From Panaeolus papilionaceus (Eukaryota; Basidiomycota; Agaricomycetes; Agaricales), in assembly GCA_015501605.1 (NCBI GenBank), contig JADNRZ010000009.1, positions 372,001 to 436,000 of the forward strand: 64,000 nt of DNA, given 5' to 3'. Both the position numbers and the translations under genes were made by a program. The notes under the pieces are model-generated. The model saw only the letters and a program-made list of their open reading frames with translations. It ran no database searches and was not told the origin of the DNA. This document shows, in pieces, positions 1 through 11,980 of the stretch (its first letter is position 1; each line of letters begins with the position of its first letter).

Positions 1-1755
1 CGTGTCACGAGCTCCAGCTGAAAATGATATGACTGCCTGGTTTGAGCATTGCGCTGGATATGGTAACCAAGACCCCCAAGCGTTCCCCCAGCACGAGCAG
101 TTTGTCACTGGCATGACGAACCTGAACCCGGCCTGTTCCAGCAAACATCCTCTTTCAAGGCTGCATTTCTCCACGAATTCTCCCATAGCAGGGGCTCCGT
201 ATTGTTCCTCGGCATCAGGAAATCCGACGACCGAGGACTTAGATATGTACTGTGTGTTATCTTCAACTTTATGACCTCGGGACGACACCTGATGTTTTAA
301 CTATCATCTCCTATTCTCTTTCTAGTGTACCTGTTTTTCACCGAGTTCAACTCACAAATTCCACTGTTTCATCGTGCGGGATGGAAGCTCGACCATACGC
401 ATCCCATTCTCATGCGGGCTATGCAAGCCTGCGGCGCTTTTTATTCCAAATCATCAGTAGGCATGGATTTTGCCATCAAAACCCTGACAACATCTCGAGA
501 TATGATTATGATAGAATTTGTAAGTTGTATTTGTTTGGGAGATTCCATCACCTAAACTTCGTCACTAACAATTTCATTCTCACCTTCTGTCGCCTGTCTA
601 CTTTTGTTTGCTGCACCAGTCCAAACCTGAATGTACCCTGAAGGACCATATGTGTCTCATGCTTGCGGTTGTTTTGCTTCAGTCCACAGGTCTCCTGCAA
701 CCACGTCCTGAGCAACGAGGCATTGCCAAAATTTATCACGACATTCTTGTTATGGTGAGTGTCGCGTGTTTTCATTTTATCCGGCATACTCGGTTTAGTG
801 GAAACAAACTAACCACATTTATTGCTTATCTGCTGACAGATGGTTCGTAAGACTGGCCTCATAAAGTTTGTTGGATCTTGGCCACCGCCGGACCTGTCAA
901 ACGCAGAGATGTTGGAAAACGCTTGGAAAGACTGGGCGCGCTTCGAAACCTTCAAGCGGTAATTTTACTTCGATATTGATGTGACCCGTTTTTTTCTAAT
1001 CTTAGAACATCTTCGTTAGCGCCCTTATCTTATCCTACATCCAAGATTGCTCCTTCGCCATGTTCTTCGGTACAACACCCTCATTTTTACCCTCAGAGTT
1101 CGACATTTGCCTTCCTTGCGATGACGCCCTCTGGAGGGCATCTAGCGCACGAGACTGGTACCAAACTCAAAGAACACCTTCGCCATATGGCCTTGGCACG
1201 TCCCGCATTCTCGGTGTTAGCTTTCCTATGGCACTTACAGCGCTCAAGGAACAAACAGCCATACTCACCCCTTTCACCCTCAACCCCTTCTCAGCCTTTG
1301 TTCTTGTCCATAGCATTCTCCGTGACGTCTTTTTAACGTCGCATTCGTCAGGAACTGGGCATGGGGGCCTCTCGAGTCCTTCTATGGTGGCAGTCGGTGG
1401 GAACCCTATCTCAATCCAGTGTGCACTTCACAACTGGCATAGGATGTGGTCTGGTAGCCCTGAGGCCGTCCATTCGGAGAAGTACCCCCAGAATATTCCT
1501 TTCTTGTACAACGCACTTCCATTTTACTGGCTTGCTAGGCTCGCGGAAGCAGCCAAGCAGAGTGGGACGCTGCATGTTCGACCCTTGTGTTCGAGAGCTG
1601 ACGTGGAGGAGCGTCATCGTACTATCAAGGAAAGATTAGAACAGATCCAGACGACACTTCGCAGTGGCACGCAAGTTTCCAGCCCCAGTAACGAGATGTG
1701 GCACAACAGTCCCTCACTTCCCGTCGGCATCCCTTCTTATTCCCATATGTCATGA
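1..1755 (+). CDS. Fungal-specific transcription factor, 3' part (5' end off window)
   Basis: Five exons can be read: 2-251, 326-519, 620-754, 840-958 and 1020-1755, giving about 477 residues with the N-terminus beyond the left edge. The middle part has the pattern of the fungal transcription factor regulatory domain (Fungal_trans, PF04082): a segment around LFFTEFNSQIPLFHR followed by HPILMRAMQACGA, then LQSTGLLQ, and a segment starting FFGTTPSFLPSEFD. All introns are GT...AG and 61-100 nt. The acceptor at 1019 is preferred to one at 1005 because only it keeps the frame. The DNA-binding zinc domain (Zn2Cys6 or C2H2) is not in view, so the class is undecided. Presumably a nuclear regulator; target genes cannot be inferred from the neighbours. 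The family call rests on remembered sequence patterns. Confidence 0.8.
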
Positions 1756-2040
1756 CATGACCTCCCTTGCTGATTGCATCCAGGGCTTCATATAGGGTTC
1801 GAGCCAAGTCCAATCGACTCCACCTGTAGAGCACTTATGATCGATTACCATGACACGACCACCAGAGTTTACGATATCTACTATTGCTTTCCCTGTTTTT
1901 TGTAATCTGTTTGTAGATTTATTAATTTGTAAATTAGGACGATGCTGTATCCTTAGATATGTATGACCCCGAAAATTCAACGATTGAATATGATGTATCT
2001 CTTAACTCGGGAATCTCCCTCGACGTAGACATCGTGGGGT
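1756..2040. other. Short 3' intergenic stretch
   Basis: AT-rich 3' flank of the transcription factor gene. No coding or RNA signal was seen. Confidence 0.5.
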
Positions 2041-2530
2041 AGAATGACTGACAGCTCTGCACGCGGTTGTTTCATCCAAGACCTGGGTTGTCTTCTGTGG
2101 AAATGCGTACTTTCACTGGGAAGGCTTTCGGACGACGTCCTTTAAGGAGCTCCAGTAGAATGACCACGCACAGAATATCGTTCTCTGGGTCCGAGGGCCT
2201 GGAAAAGCTGTTGGTCAAGTTGGATGTCCATACGCTCCTACAACCTTTGTGGCATTGTCAGAGCTAAAACACCAAGGCGGAAAAAACCTAATCAATATCC
2301 TATCAAGCAGGAAGTGTGCGTTCGGCCGCTGATTTCCGTTTCATATAGGCGTACCTCTCTTCGACATCGCAGCTGAACTTTCTGTGAACTTGCACGTATG
2401 ATCTAACGGACATGCCAGTGCATTGTCTCCGACATTTTCTCCAGGGTTGACATGGGAAGAACACATGATCAAGGACCTTCAAGCTTGGTATGGAAATGGG
2501 CAGGAGTATTTAGCGTGGGTTGAGTAGTTT
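2041..2530 (+). pseudogene. Possible decayed coding tract of unknown family
   Basis: One plus-strand frame gives protein-like pieces separated by stops. They include a stretch with NIVLWVRGPGKAVGQ then CPYAPTTFVALSELK, a piece VPLFDIAAEL, and a final piece TWEEHMIKDLQAWYGNG before a stop near 2530. The pieces lie in the same frame, but the stops at about 2160, 2330 and 2400 are not removed by any GT...AG intron that also keeps the frame. I do not recognise the family. It may be the remains of a gene, or a gene whose introns I could not place. Confidence 0.3.
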
Positions 2531-3751
2531 GAGGGGAGATTCATTATCGATTTCGTCACCCTGTGACGAAGCTTGAGAAGAGACAAGATAGTATTGAGTG
2601 CCATTGAATACAAGAATGATTGCGGCTATTGATGATAGATTGATACCAAGAACAGTTAGATTGACTGCGTATGGCTGAGATCTAAAGGAGGGCTGTGGGA
2701 CTTGAGTTCATGTGGACAATGCACCAGTTGAAATGCTGAAGGGACTTGAGGTTTCCACAGCCTTCATGAGCACAATAGTATAAAACAAAACCATGTATTT
2801 GACGGGGAAAAGGTACATGGAAGGTTTATATAATATAACATAGATAGATCTGAAAAATAAAAGATATGAAGCATCAGTACGACAAGTCAACAACAAAGAT
2901 GTCAAGGACAAGAAGAAAAAAAAGATCAAGTCTCAGCAAAAGTGGATCAGCATTCCGTCCATAGAACGGTCAGGCTCATTAAAATCAGTATACTTTTTAG
3001 AATCATTGAGGAACAAAGTGCTTGAAGATTGAAGTGATAAATGGAGTTGTGTGAACTCACCTCAATAAAAGATAATACAATGACAAAAATAATATCCCAG
3101 CATTAATCGACATGCCACGACATGGTATATGCACCGCGACATTTCCTAGCTCTGGTTTTTTTCTTGAAGGATAAAAGACTCTAGGAGTCAAAGGCACTGT
3201 GTCGACGGTAGAAAGTCAACGAAACGACCAGCGTGGCATTCCTTCTTGAGTTGTAAAACTTCGCAAATCAGGGTTTTTATAGCGCTGCGGAATGTGCCGG
3301 CGGAGATCATACTTCATTTCGATCTCCGCCTACCGGCGGAACAGGTCTATCAATAGACTGCTGCGCCTGCCGATCGTTTCATAACAAGGTAAAGCTGAGA
3401 GGGAATTGTCAAAAAGCTCTATCTAACCCACTTTATGTTTAATGTACCACCTTGCCGGGTCTTCATTTCGTTCTGTTGCCTTTGTTTCATCACCCCTTTT
3501 TAATGTTTCTCTTATGATCCTTTGCTCGTAAGTGACCAGACAAGCTCGAAGGAGTCTACACTCATGTTATGAAATGCATTTCTTCGATGCTTGTTCGACG
3601 TCATGTCTTGTTTTCTCACCAACATGTGCTTTCTAACCGTGATGAGTTGGCATGATCAATCGCCCCACATTCGTCTTTATCTCAAACTCGCATCTCACCT
3701 TGCGCCAAACCAACAACGCTTCATCCTCAACACGCTTCACGCCTTAATACA
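2531..3751. other. Gene-poor intergenic region with a hairpin
   Basis: No convincing coding frame on either strand. It contains an inverted repeat at 3299-3330 (listed separately). Open frames here are short and of low complexity. Confidence 0.5.
3299..3330. repeat. Perfect 10-bp inverted repeat (hairpin)
   Basis: GGCGGAGATC at 3299-3308 is matched by its exact reverse complement GATCTCCGCC at 3321-3330 across a 12-nt spacer. The flanks also share CCGGCGG on both sides (from 3297 and from 3332). It could be a cruciform or RNA hairpin, or the core of a small decayed element. It lies about 420 bases upstream of the GFA gene. Confidence 0.7.
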
Positions 3752-4586
3752 ATGCCTGTCGAACTCAAAGGAAGCTGTCATTGCGGAGCCGTGAAATTCT
3801 CGTTACAGTCCAGCACCCCTGTGCCCTACCAGGTGAGTTTAATCTGCGGGGATATAGTATTGATCATGATTGCGGGGGCGGCGAAAGTAGCGCTCCTCTC
3901 TTCGCCTGTGGAGACCATGTTCCATGATCAAGTTGAAAAGGCACAGACTCATTGAACATTCCTGAAACGTATAGTTGTGCCTTTGCTCTATTTGCCGCAA
4001 GGTCGGCGGTGTTGGAGGTTCCATCAATCTCGGTGGACACAGTAACACGCTTAAAGTGGAAGGAAAGGAGAACATAAGGTCTGGACCCCTTACAGCCATC
4101 TGCTGCATCTCCAGACCACCATCCTGATCGATAAACGTTTTTGCAGTGTGTACAAAGCTGTATTGGACCGTGGGACCTCCGATGAGCGAATTGCCAGTTC
4201 TGAGCGCAATTTCTGCAAGAAGTGCTCCTCCATGTTGTGGCTTTATGATGAGACATGGTCAGTGTGATGCATTCTCATGTGTGAGCTTCGTCGCCATTGA
4301 CTTAAAGCCGCATTCCAATAGGCCCGATCTCATTCATCCATTCGCATCTGCCATAGATTCACCGCCGTTCGAGTCTCCAGAGACCATGGTACGTGTTGGA
4401 CCTTTATCTCCCTTTATCTTATCAGAGGGGAAAGCACTTTCTCATGAACATTCCCAGGTCTGCATTAAACTTGACTCCAAGCCGGACTATGTTCGACTGC
4501 CGGAGGGTGACAAGAAAACATATCAAAATTATGGCCCCGATTCCCTCGAGGCATGGCATAAGGCTCACGGGTTGTATAAACCTTGA
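3752..4586 (+). CDS. GFA / CENP-V family protein (glutathione-dependent formaldehyde-activating-like)
   Basis: Five exons (3752-3832, 3975-4078, 4147-4261, 4308-4388, 4458-4586) give 169 residues, a usual length for this family. The start is set by the typical opening MPVELKGSCHCGAVKF, which supplies the first zinc cysteines (CHCG). The second exon gives LCLCSICRK, the third FCKKCSSMLW, then HPFASAIDSP, and the end is EAWHKAHGLY. This is the usual series of CxCxxC and CxxC zinc-binding motifs of the GFA fold. Members bind zinc and are thought to act on glutathione adducts, but most fungal paralogues have no tested reaction. Likely cytosolic. The donor after the third exon is placed at 4262 because only that choice keeps the frame through the conserved tail. 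Confidence 0.9.
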
Positions 4587-6156
4587 AGTGACATGGGGCA
4601 GTGATGCTCTCGATGGGTGTCGTCATATCGAACAAACTGTTCGTAGTTGTATGCTGTGGGAGAAACTTTGCATTATTGGAGCATATTAAACGACGATACT
4701 TCAATTTGGCTGTGCACAACATATGTTATCGGAGCTTCGGTGTTGAAATCACTGTATCGAGGCCCAAAGGCATGAAGTCATAGCGACTGCTACCCACTCA
4801 ACTTTCATGGACAATCGGTCTCAGCAAGTTAAGGGGAAGTGAAGATAAATACCACAAGGTTAGTGCTTCATTGTATTAGCTTCCGCGTACGGGATCCACA
4901 ATGGTCATCTTGCGAACAACAAAGGAAGACACTGCGATTATACAATTGCAAAAGCTTCGAAGGCACCTTTCCCAGTATTGGGGTCGGATATCGCGAATCG
5001 ATGAGAACCCGTAACAATGCGGTTCTCAAAATGCATATGCAACAGACATGACGATACACAGGCTCGGAATATCATTACTTACTCCGATTTGACATGCAGA
5101 CTCCAGAGCATGGTACCTCGAGAATCGACGATTTCTGTTCGAGCAAACTCAAGGGCTGTTCTAAAAATAACGCAGGCGTTTGTGTGATTATACTGATTCA
5201 GGTGGCCTAGCCAGCACCGAGAATATTCGAAAGCTCTTCTGATCACGAACAGGGTAGCTATGTTGCGGAAGGTATTTCCCCGTAATGACGGCGCATAAAA
5301 TTGGATTGCACATCAGAATCCTCAGATTCACGCGCAGGATTCTAAGCTAATTTGATCACCTTGTCTGGGAAGGCAGGGAAGGCAGGGTCCAAAGCGGGCG
5401 CACAATAATTCCTTACATGTACATGTATGTACTTCTAGTAATGACCTTGACATAGATTCTTGAAGCATATATTATTATTACGTGTGTCTTTGTGCATCCT
5501 CACCTGTTGGATACTCTCTAGTAAGTACAGATAGGTGACATCGAAAGTTATGTAAATTCCAACAAGTTCCGGAATATATGGTCCGTTCAGGCGGCAGAAC
5601 CTTCGATGCAGTGTAAACATGTAACCTCTGAGGCAACTGAATGACCCTTATCGCTCACTTTGCATACTCTGTAGAGGACTACGGGAGCCTTTGGGTCGGA
5701 ATATCAGAATTGATCGAACGTTTTCAGGAGTGTTGAACTGCATTCAACCTTCAAAAGTTCAAAGGAATTTAAGGAAATGCATGCAAATAGGGGTCTCTTT
5801 TTTTCTGGGGTATAATGATACCATCTATATAAGTATACTGCCGTCATTTTGCGGAACTTCGGAACGCTCCAGGGTGAACTCAGCCCTGCTCGATGCGAAT
5901 TTGCGAACTCTCCAGCCTAAGCCCCGGTTGAGTCCCGGCGCGTGCGCCGTGCGCATTCAAAGCGCGGTCATGTGATGATGACCTTGTGTTTCGCGCGCCC
6001 CTGATTCAAGTTTAATTTACCACGGTTCATGTTGAAACTGAACTGACCCTTCAACATCGACAAGAACGACGATCAAGACCGTCTCCTCATCGTCAGCAGT
6101 GACGAGAGAAGCTCAAAAAACGCTATACAAGACCGAAAATCAGCAAGTTATCCGGC
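4587..6156. other. Intergenic region, no gene seen
   Basis: About 1.57 kb between the GFA gene and the kinesin. It contains small direct repeats (GGGAAGGCA near 5370) and a GC-rich block at 5900-6000 just before the kinesin promoter. No supported coding frame. Confidence 0.5.
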
Positions 6157-9100
6157 ATGTCCACCAATCGCAACTCTCTTATACCATCAACTCCTCGATC
6201 GAACATACTATTTACTCCCAAGAGGCCATCGTCTGCACAATCCAATGCATCCTCAACAAGCGGGGCTAGCTCGTACCATACGGCTCTTACGGAGCCCAAG
6301 TCTACATCCCGGGCAAATGTTCCAGTTCTGTTGAACACAACCCACAAGAAATACAAGGCTCCACTGTCTGTTGAATCGAGGTCCAAACACAAAGTCTCCA
6401 AGTCTGCGACGCTCGCTCCTATACCCAGCACACCAACCAAAGGAAGTAATACGACACCTAGTAGACCCAGAACACCAAACACCCCACGAAGCCGTGCTGG
6501 CGCGGAAAGCCCTTTTTTGGTACCCACGAGCGAAATGGACGTTAGCAATGTTGATCCTGAACGGGTGCTTGTCGACTACCAGACTGTAGAGCCTGGGGAC
6601 GTGTCAGGGGAGATAGATGAAGCATGGCTCAGAGCTGCAAAACTTGACCATGGAAAGCACGACAAAGTTATGGTATCAATTCGGTAAGATAATTTCTGGT
6701 TCTCGTCGATTTCAATACATTGATATTGTCCCTGAAGCGTACGACCAACAGACGCCGCGTCAGGCTGGATCCCATCCCCTTCTACGAATTCCATTAAACT
6801 TGATCCAAGCTATGCAAAGAACGCAGCAAACGCTACTACAGGTTGTAGCCATTCGAACTCGGACTTCAACTTTGATGCCGTCCTTACTGGAACTCCCAAC
6901 AAACCCATCTACACCACTGTTGGTCGATCACATGTCCAGGCTGCGATGGAAGGCTATAATGCTGTCATCTTTGCCTATGGTCAAACTGCCTCGGGAAAAA
7001 CATTCACCTTGACGGGTGACGAAGACGAACCTGGTATCATCCCTCGTGCGATGCGAGATGTTTTTGGTTTCATTCGCCGCACTCCTGAACGCGAATACTT
7101 GCTTCGATGCAGTTACCTTGAAATTTACAATGAAACTGTCGTTGATCTCCTTGCTCCTCCCGTTATGGCCAAGGCTAACCCTGTTCAAATTCTTGGCGGT
7201 GGTGGATCTGGCGAAGTCATACTCGCGCCATTGCGAGAGGAAGTCGTCACGAGTCTCAAAGGAGTACAAGATGTTCTAAAGCGTGGTGAAGGCAATCGTC
7301 GCACTGCTTGCACCGACTGGAACGAGCGCTCTAGTCGAAGTCACAGCGTCTTCCGGCTCGTTATCGAGAGTCGAGAGCGAGGCAGCGGAGACGATGATGA
7401 CGACGACTATGACGTTCACAGCACACCCGCGCATCCCATGAATGGTCGACACACCCCAGGACCGAGTGGTCGTCATACCCCTGGTTTGAACGGCAGACAA
7501 ACTCCTGGACCTGGACCAAAGCTTCAAGCACGTGGTGGTCGCAGTGTTCAGACCTCTGTCCTCGTTAGTCCATCCTTCCATTTTTCAGGACCATTCTGAC
7601 ATTTTACCTTAGAGTTTGATTGATCTTGCTGGTTCGGAGAAGGCTACCTCTGACAAGGAGCGAACAAGAGAAGGAAAATACATCAACACAAGGTAAAGCT
7701 TATTTGTTTTCTCCATACAACGTAGGAGCTTACTCTTTGCTTTTTAGTCTCCTCACTTTGGGAACCGTCATCTCCACCCTTGCTGACAATGCTTCCAAGA
7801 CCAATCCCGGACATGTTCCCTTCCGAAACTCCAAGTTAACACGCATGCTTCAGCCATCGCTGTCGGGAAACGCGCGTATTAGTGTAATTTGCACCATCAA
7901 CCCCGATGTTAGCGCCATCGCTGAGAGCACAAGCACGCTCCTCTTTGCCAGACGCATCAAGAGCGTGAAACTTGATGCTAAGAAGAAGGAAGTCGTCGAC
8001 ACTGATGCTCTCATTGAGAGGTATAGAAAGGAAATCGAAGAGCTCAAGAAGCGATTGGATGAGAAGGAGAGGGAGTTGGATGCCCCGGTCAAGAACAGAC
8101 GACTGTCCGCTCGAGATGTAAGTGTTTCTTGACTATGCACAACAGGTTTGTTTTCTAACGCTTTACTGCAGAAAATGGACGAGACCAATGCCGTCCGAGA
8201 CTTAAACACCCGTATTAAGCAGCTCACCAAACTCATCTTGACGAGCAACAGCGTGGACGAGATTAAGGAGGGCGAGAGCAGACCATCCAGCCCGCAGAAG
8301 ATTGACTTTGACATGTCTCCATATCAGGTATCTATTGTATCTCCCCATATACAACACGTCTCATTTACTGACACTTGTTTACAGTTGCAACAGGAACTCC
8401 TTGCTGCTAGGCATCAACTGGAAACACAGGCAACACAGATCTTGTCGTTGGAGGCAGCACTGCAAGCAAGACCTCCCATCCCTACCTCTGCGCCAGAGGA
8501 AGAAAAGGACAGGTTGATAACTGAACAAGCCAAGACCATCCGAGAGCTAGAGATCGTTGTCGCAGGTTACGAGCAGAACCTCGGTGAACCTCTACGAAAG
8601 GTTAAAGAGGATGTCGAGAAGGAGTTCGAGGACAGGCTCGCTGAAGAGAAGACAAAGCGCGAGGAGAAGGAGAGGTGGGCCGAAGAGCTCGTTAAAGCAC
8701 TAGAGAAGGAGAAGCAGGCCAGAGTCAAACTTGAGGAGGAGCGCCGCGCACTCGCTGCATTTGTTAGCAAATTTGATGCTCTGGGTCTCGGGATCGCTCC
8801 CCCTTCAAAACTCAGACCACCTATGCCAACACCGGGAGGTGCGATGACGGCATATGAACGCCGTCAATCACGATCCTCTTCCGCGTCATCCATCAGCTCT
8901 CGCCTACCCCGTATCTCAGATGCTACCATCAAAGAAGACGTCTCCATCTCTGAGGACTTCACGGGCATGACCGATATGAGCAGCCCCATGCGCATGGACA
9001 AACGCTACGTTGTGCAGCCTAGCCTGTTCGACCAAGACATGCCCGACTCGGCTGTGGACATGAGCTTTGATGAACTCGAGGTGGAACGTGAGCTTCTTGC

Positions 9101-9230
9101 TGTTGACCCGAATGCATCGGTATACATTCCAGCTTCAGGGTTGAAGGGCATTTTCCCCGAGAGTAAACCCAATAAGCCCAGAGAGGTGTTAGGGGATAAA
9201 GAGAATTTCTTCCCTTCCACGAGGGCATAA
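6157..9230 (+). CDS. KIP2: Kinesin-7 (Kip2/CENP-E-type) motor protein
   Basis: Six exons (6157-6683, 6738-7563, 7613-7692, 7748-8117, 8172-8327, 8385-9230) give 934 residues. A Ser/Pro/Thr-rich N-terminal extension of about 170 residues precedes the motor. Motor motifs in order: start KVMVSIRVRP, P-loop YGQTASGKTF, switch I NERSSRSH, switch II DLAGSEKA, and PFRNSKLTRML near the motor end. The tail is charged coiled coil (roughly residues 480-700) followed by a Ser-rich end. The order N-extension, motor, coiled coil fits Kip2, a plus-end-directed motor that carries dynein and plus-tip factors along cytoplasmic microtubules. About 60 extra residues, rich in Asp and with repeats of GRHTPG, sit between switch I and switch II. 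The 57-nt intron at 8328-8384 is a multiple of three without a stop, so it could be retained. Assignment to Kip2 rather than another kinesin-7 is inferred. Confidence 0.92.
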
Positions 9231-9654
9231 TGCATCTTGATAATATCCGGACATTTTATATCCCCGGGAGCTTGTTGACCAGGCTTGTTTTTTGGTTTTT
9301 CCTTTTCCTCTCCTTTCGCTGTCATGAATACCTTGTCTGTATTATATCGTTTCGTGTTTCTCGGACTGATACCCACTCTCTGCTCTGTCGTTATCATTTT
9401 TAGTTTCGTCTCGCTATCTTGACTCTCGCATTGTCCATGCCACATTTTATGTTTACTCATTGCCATTGCCCCCTCCACCCTATCCCATAATTATGCACTG
9501 TACCCTGATTGTACTCCATAAACCATGATTACGCTTTATATATATAATGGATCTCACTTTGCTCAAGAAACAAACACCCTGAACAGCCTCTGTCGCAAAT
9601 AAGACAAATAAAATTAAAGCGAAAATAGTTGAAAACATAAATTAAAACTCTTCT
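9231..9654. other. Convergent 3' intergenic region
   Basis: Shared 3' flank of the kinesin (plus) and the amine-oxidase-like gene (minus). It contains a TATATATATAA stretch near 9538-9548 and several AATAAA-like elements. No gene seen. Confidence 0.5.
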
Positions 9655-11980
9655 TCAGGCAGAGTCGTTGACGCCTAGCACACATCCGATGAGTGCAAGC
9701 AAAAACGACCCAGTTACACCAAGCACCACAGTAAGTCCCCAAGCTTCAATGCGATCAAACAATTTAGCCATATAGCAGTAGAAATAGTAACTCGAGTCGC
9801 GCCGTACAGCAAGGTGCCTGTCAGCGTGCTGAATAGCGAAGGGTGGACGCACGGTCCTATCTCTTGTTGGGATAACAATCGAGGCAGAGCTGCGAGGTGG
9901 AAGGCGTGGTAGGCCTGAGTCTTCATCCAGGGAACAAGCTGCTAGCAGACCAGAGGTGAAGCCGTCTTCGTGGAACCCATATTTGAGGTATGCGCCTGCG
10001 TATGAGATTGACCGTGTATTTTGGATTTTATGCATTTCTGACTGCGCTTTGATGGCCTGTTGAAGGAGCAATAAATAAGGACCGGGTTGGAGGAGAGGAG
10101 CAAAACATACTTTGGAATCCAGCACAGGATGATCATATTTCCACCTACCAAACACCGTTTCCGGGTCAGGCTCAAAGGGTGCATTCAAGGTGACCAAGAC
10201 AGGGCCATAGCGCTTTTCAGGAATGTGCTGGAGATCATTCATTCCATCTTCAACATGATTAGTGCTATAGATGGCATTTACCAATTTATGCACTTACAAG
10301 TCCTATAGAGTGTCAGTCGTAATCATGTTGGCTTAAGGTTATAAGCACTTACAGAGAGACCTGATTGACTTCGACAGTCTGGGCAGGGGTCATCGACTTC
10401 AGCACAACCTTCCCCTTGTCCTCCATGTCATCCTCAGGATATAAGGTTTCTTCAAACTCTGAAGACTTGTCGTCGTCTGATGCTTTGGAGTCTGAGACAG
10501 GTTTAGTGAAGGCCAAATAATTCCAGCAAGACCATGCCATTCGTGAAAGGGGCATCAACTGGAGAGACTTTTCAGGAGAAGAAGCGACGTAGAGTACTAA
10601 ACATGGTGACATACCTTTACATCAGCGTGCAGTATTGCTTCATTCTTGTTCCAACTGAATTGATTGAGAATTCTTTCCTCCTCGCTAGTAATCCCTCCTG
10701 CTCGCAGAAGTTTCAAGGCAGTGTCTGAATGACAGGCGAGAATAACATGATCAAAGAGAATCTCTTCGCCGTCGCTGGTCGTCAAAACAACTTTCGACTT
10801 TCCCCCTCCCTCCTGTGCCACGGTCCTTACACAGGTGATGGGCGTCGAAATATGATATTGCTCCTTAGGTAATTTAGAAAGGATTTGATTGACATATTTA
10901 TGGCTGCAAATTACAATTTAGTCATAAGCAGTGATTGTGGTTGAAAGTTAATTATAAATGCTTACCTTCCACCCTTGATTGTCAGCCAGGAAGGTTTCCC
11001 CGTTATCTGTAGCAGATGATGGTTATACATGAATTGAATCTACAAAGGGTAGACAATATGAGCACAAAGTGTCATATCAAACAGAGATATGCTCACCAAT
11101 GTTCTGGCAGGGAAGTCAAGGAAGCACTTATCAGGAGGAGTACTCCAGATGGCCGCGGTCATGGGCTAATAGACAGGAATGTTAGCAATGGGCCAACGAA
11201 TAGATACAAACTCGGACTTACAACGAGGTAATTCATCCTAAACGCGTCAGAATATCCGTTTTTCGTTAGGTACTCGCCGATAGACACCTCTTCATATTGG
11301 TCGTCGAGCAACACGCGTCTAGAGCACGCGTTAAAGCGTAGGACGTCGTAGATCATTCTCCACATGCTGGGGTCCAGTAAACGATAAGGCTGGCAGAACA
11401 CTGTAGCAAGGTTCTTTCCCGCCCATTCAAAAGCCCCTAGATCTCGGGATATACTAAACGTCATTTCGGTCTCGTTGATTGTTATTCCCTGGTCAATGTC
11501 CGAGAGACTTGATGATCTCTTGCGGAAGTGCGAGAACAAACCAGAGGGTTTGTCCTTCGGCGGGAAGAGATGCAAGAAACGCAGGAAGTTGGGATATGTT
11601 GAAGGGTTGAACACAATCTAAAAACATATCCATTAGACTGATCGAATACACCTAGAAAATTGTTAGCACGTACAAAGCCACTAAATAAAGGGCGTTAGTA
11701 TTGAATCTACAACACGAATGAAGAGTCGGGATGAGACGCACGTATCGACATCGACGCCAGCGCGCCATCCCTTGCCTTTAGGAATATAATGAACGGTATT
11801 GGCATGTCCTCCTGGTCTATAATCTGACTCATATAGATGAACAGTGTGATCACTATGCTCGTTCAACAGCTGTCGGAATAATAAGTATCAGACACCAAGC
11901 CCCTGAAACACATATTTTTAGCGCTTTACCCATGTAGCAGCAAGACCTGAGACACCTGATCCTACGACAGCAACCTTCAT
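9655..11980 (-). CDS. FAD-dependent amine-oxidase-like protein with C-terminal membrane anchor
   Basis: Eleven exons on the minus strand: 11930-11980, 11742-11869, 11674-11680, 11222-11617, 11097-11165, 10966-11039, 10615-10903, 10353-10558, 10298-10302, 10111-10247 and 9655-10056, giving 587 residues. The N-terminus MKVAVVGSGVSGLAATW is the FAD dinucleotide-binding loop. Then come YRPGGHANT, DTGFIVFNPSTYPN, GGRSHKYV-like, ACHSDTALKLL and QHIPEKRYGPVLVTLN, matching the 'predicted NAD/FAD-binding protein' group (COG2907) of flavin amine-oxidase-fold enzymes. A hydrophobic C-terminal helix (about residues 560-585) suggests membrane anchoring. Exons of 7 nt (11674-11680) and 5 nt (10298-10302) are needed: without them neither DTGF nor LTYGMNDLQHIP can be read in frame. 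Substrate unknown. The 54-nt intron 10057-10110 is a stop-free multiple of three and could be retained. Confidence 0.9.

Noticed and set aside
6123..6548. 141-codon minus-strand frame opposite the kinesin N-terminus
   Set aside because: Mirror of the Ser/Thr/Pro-rich coding sequence of the kinesin.
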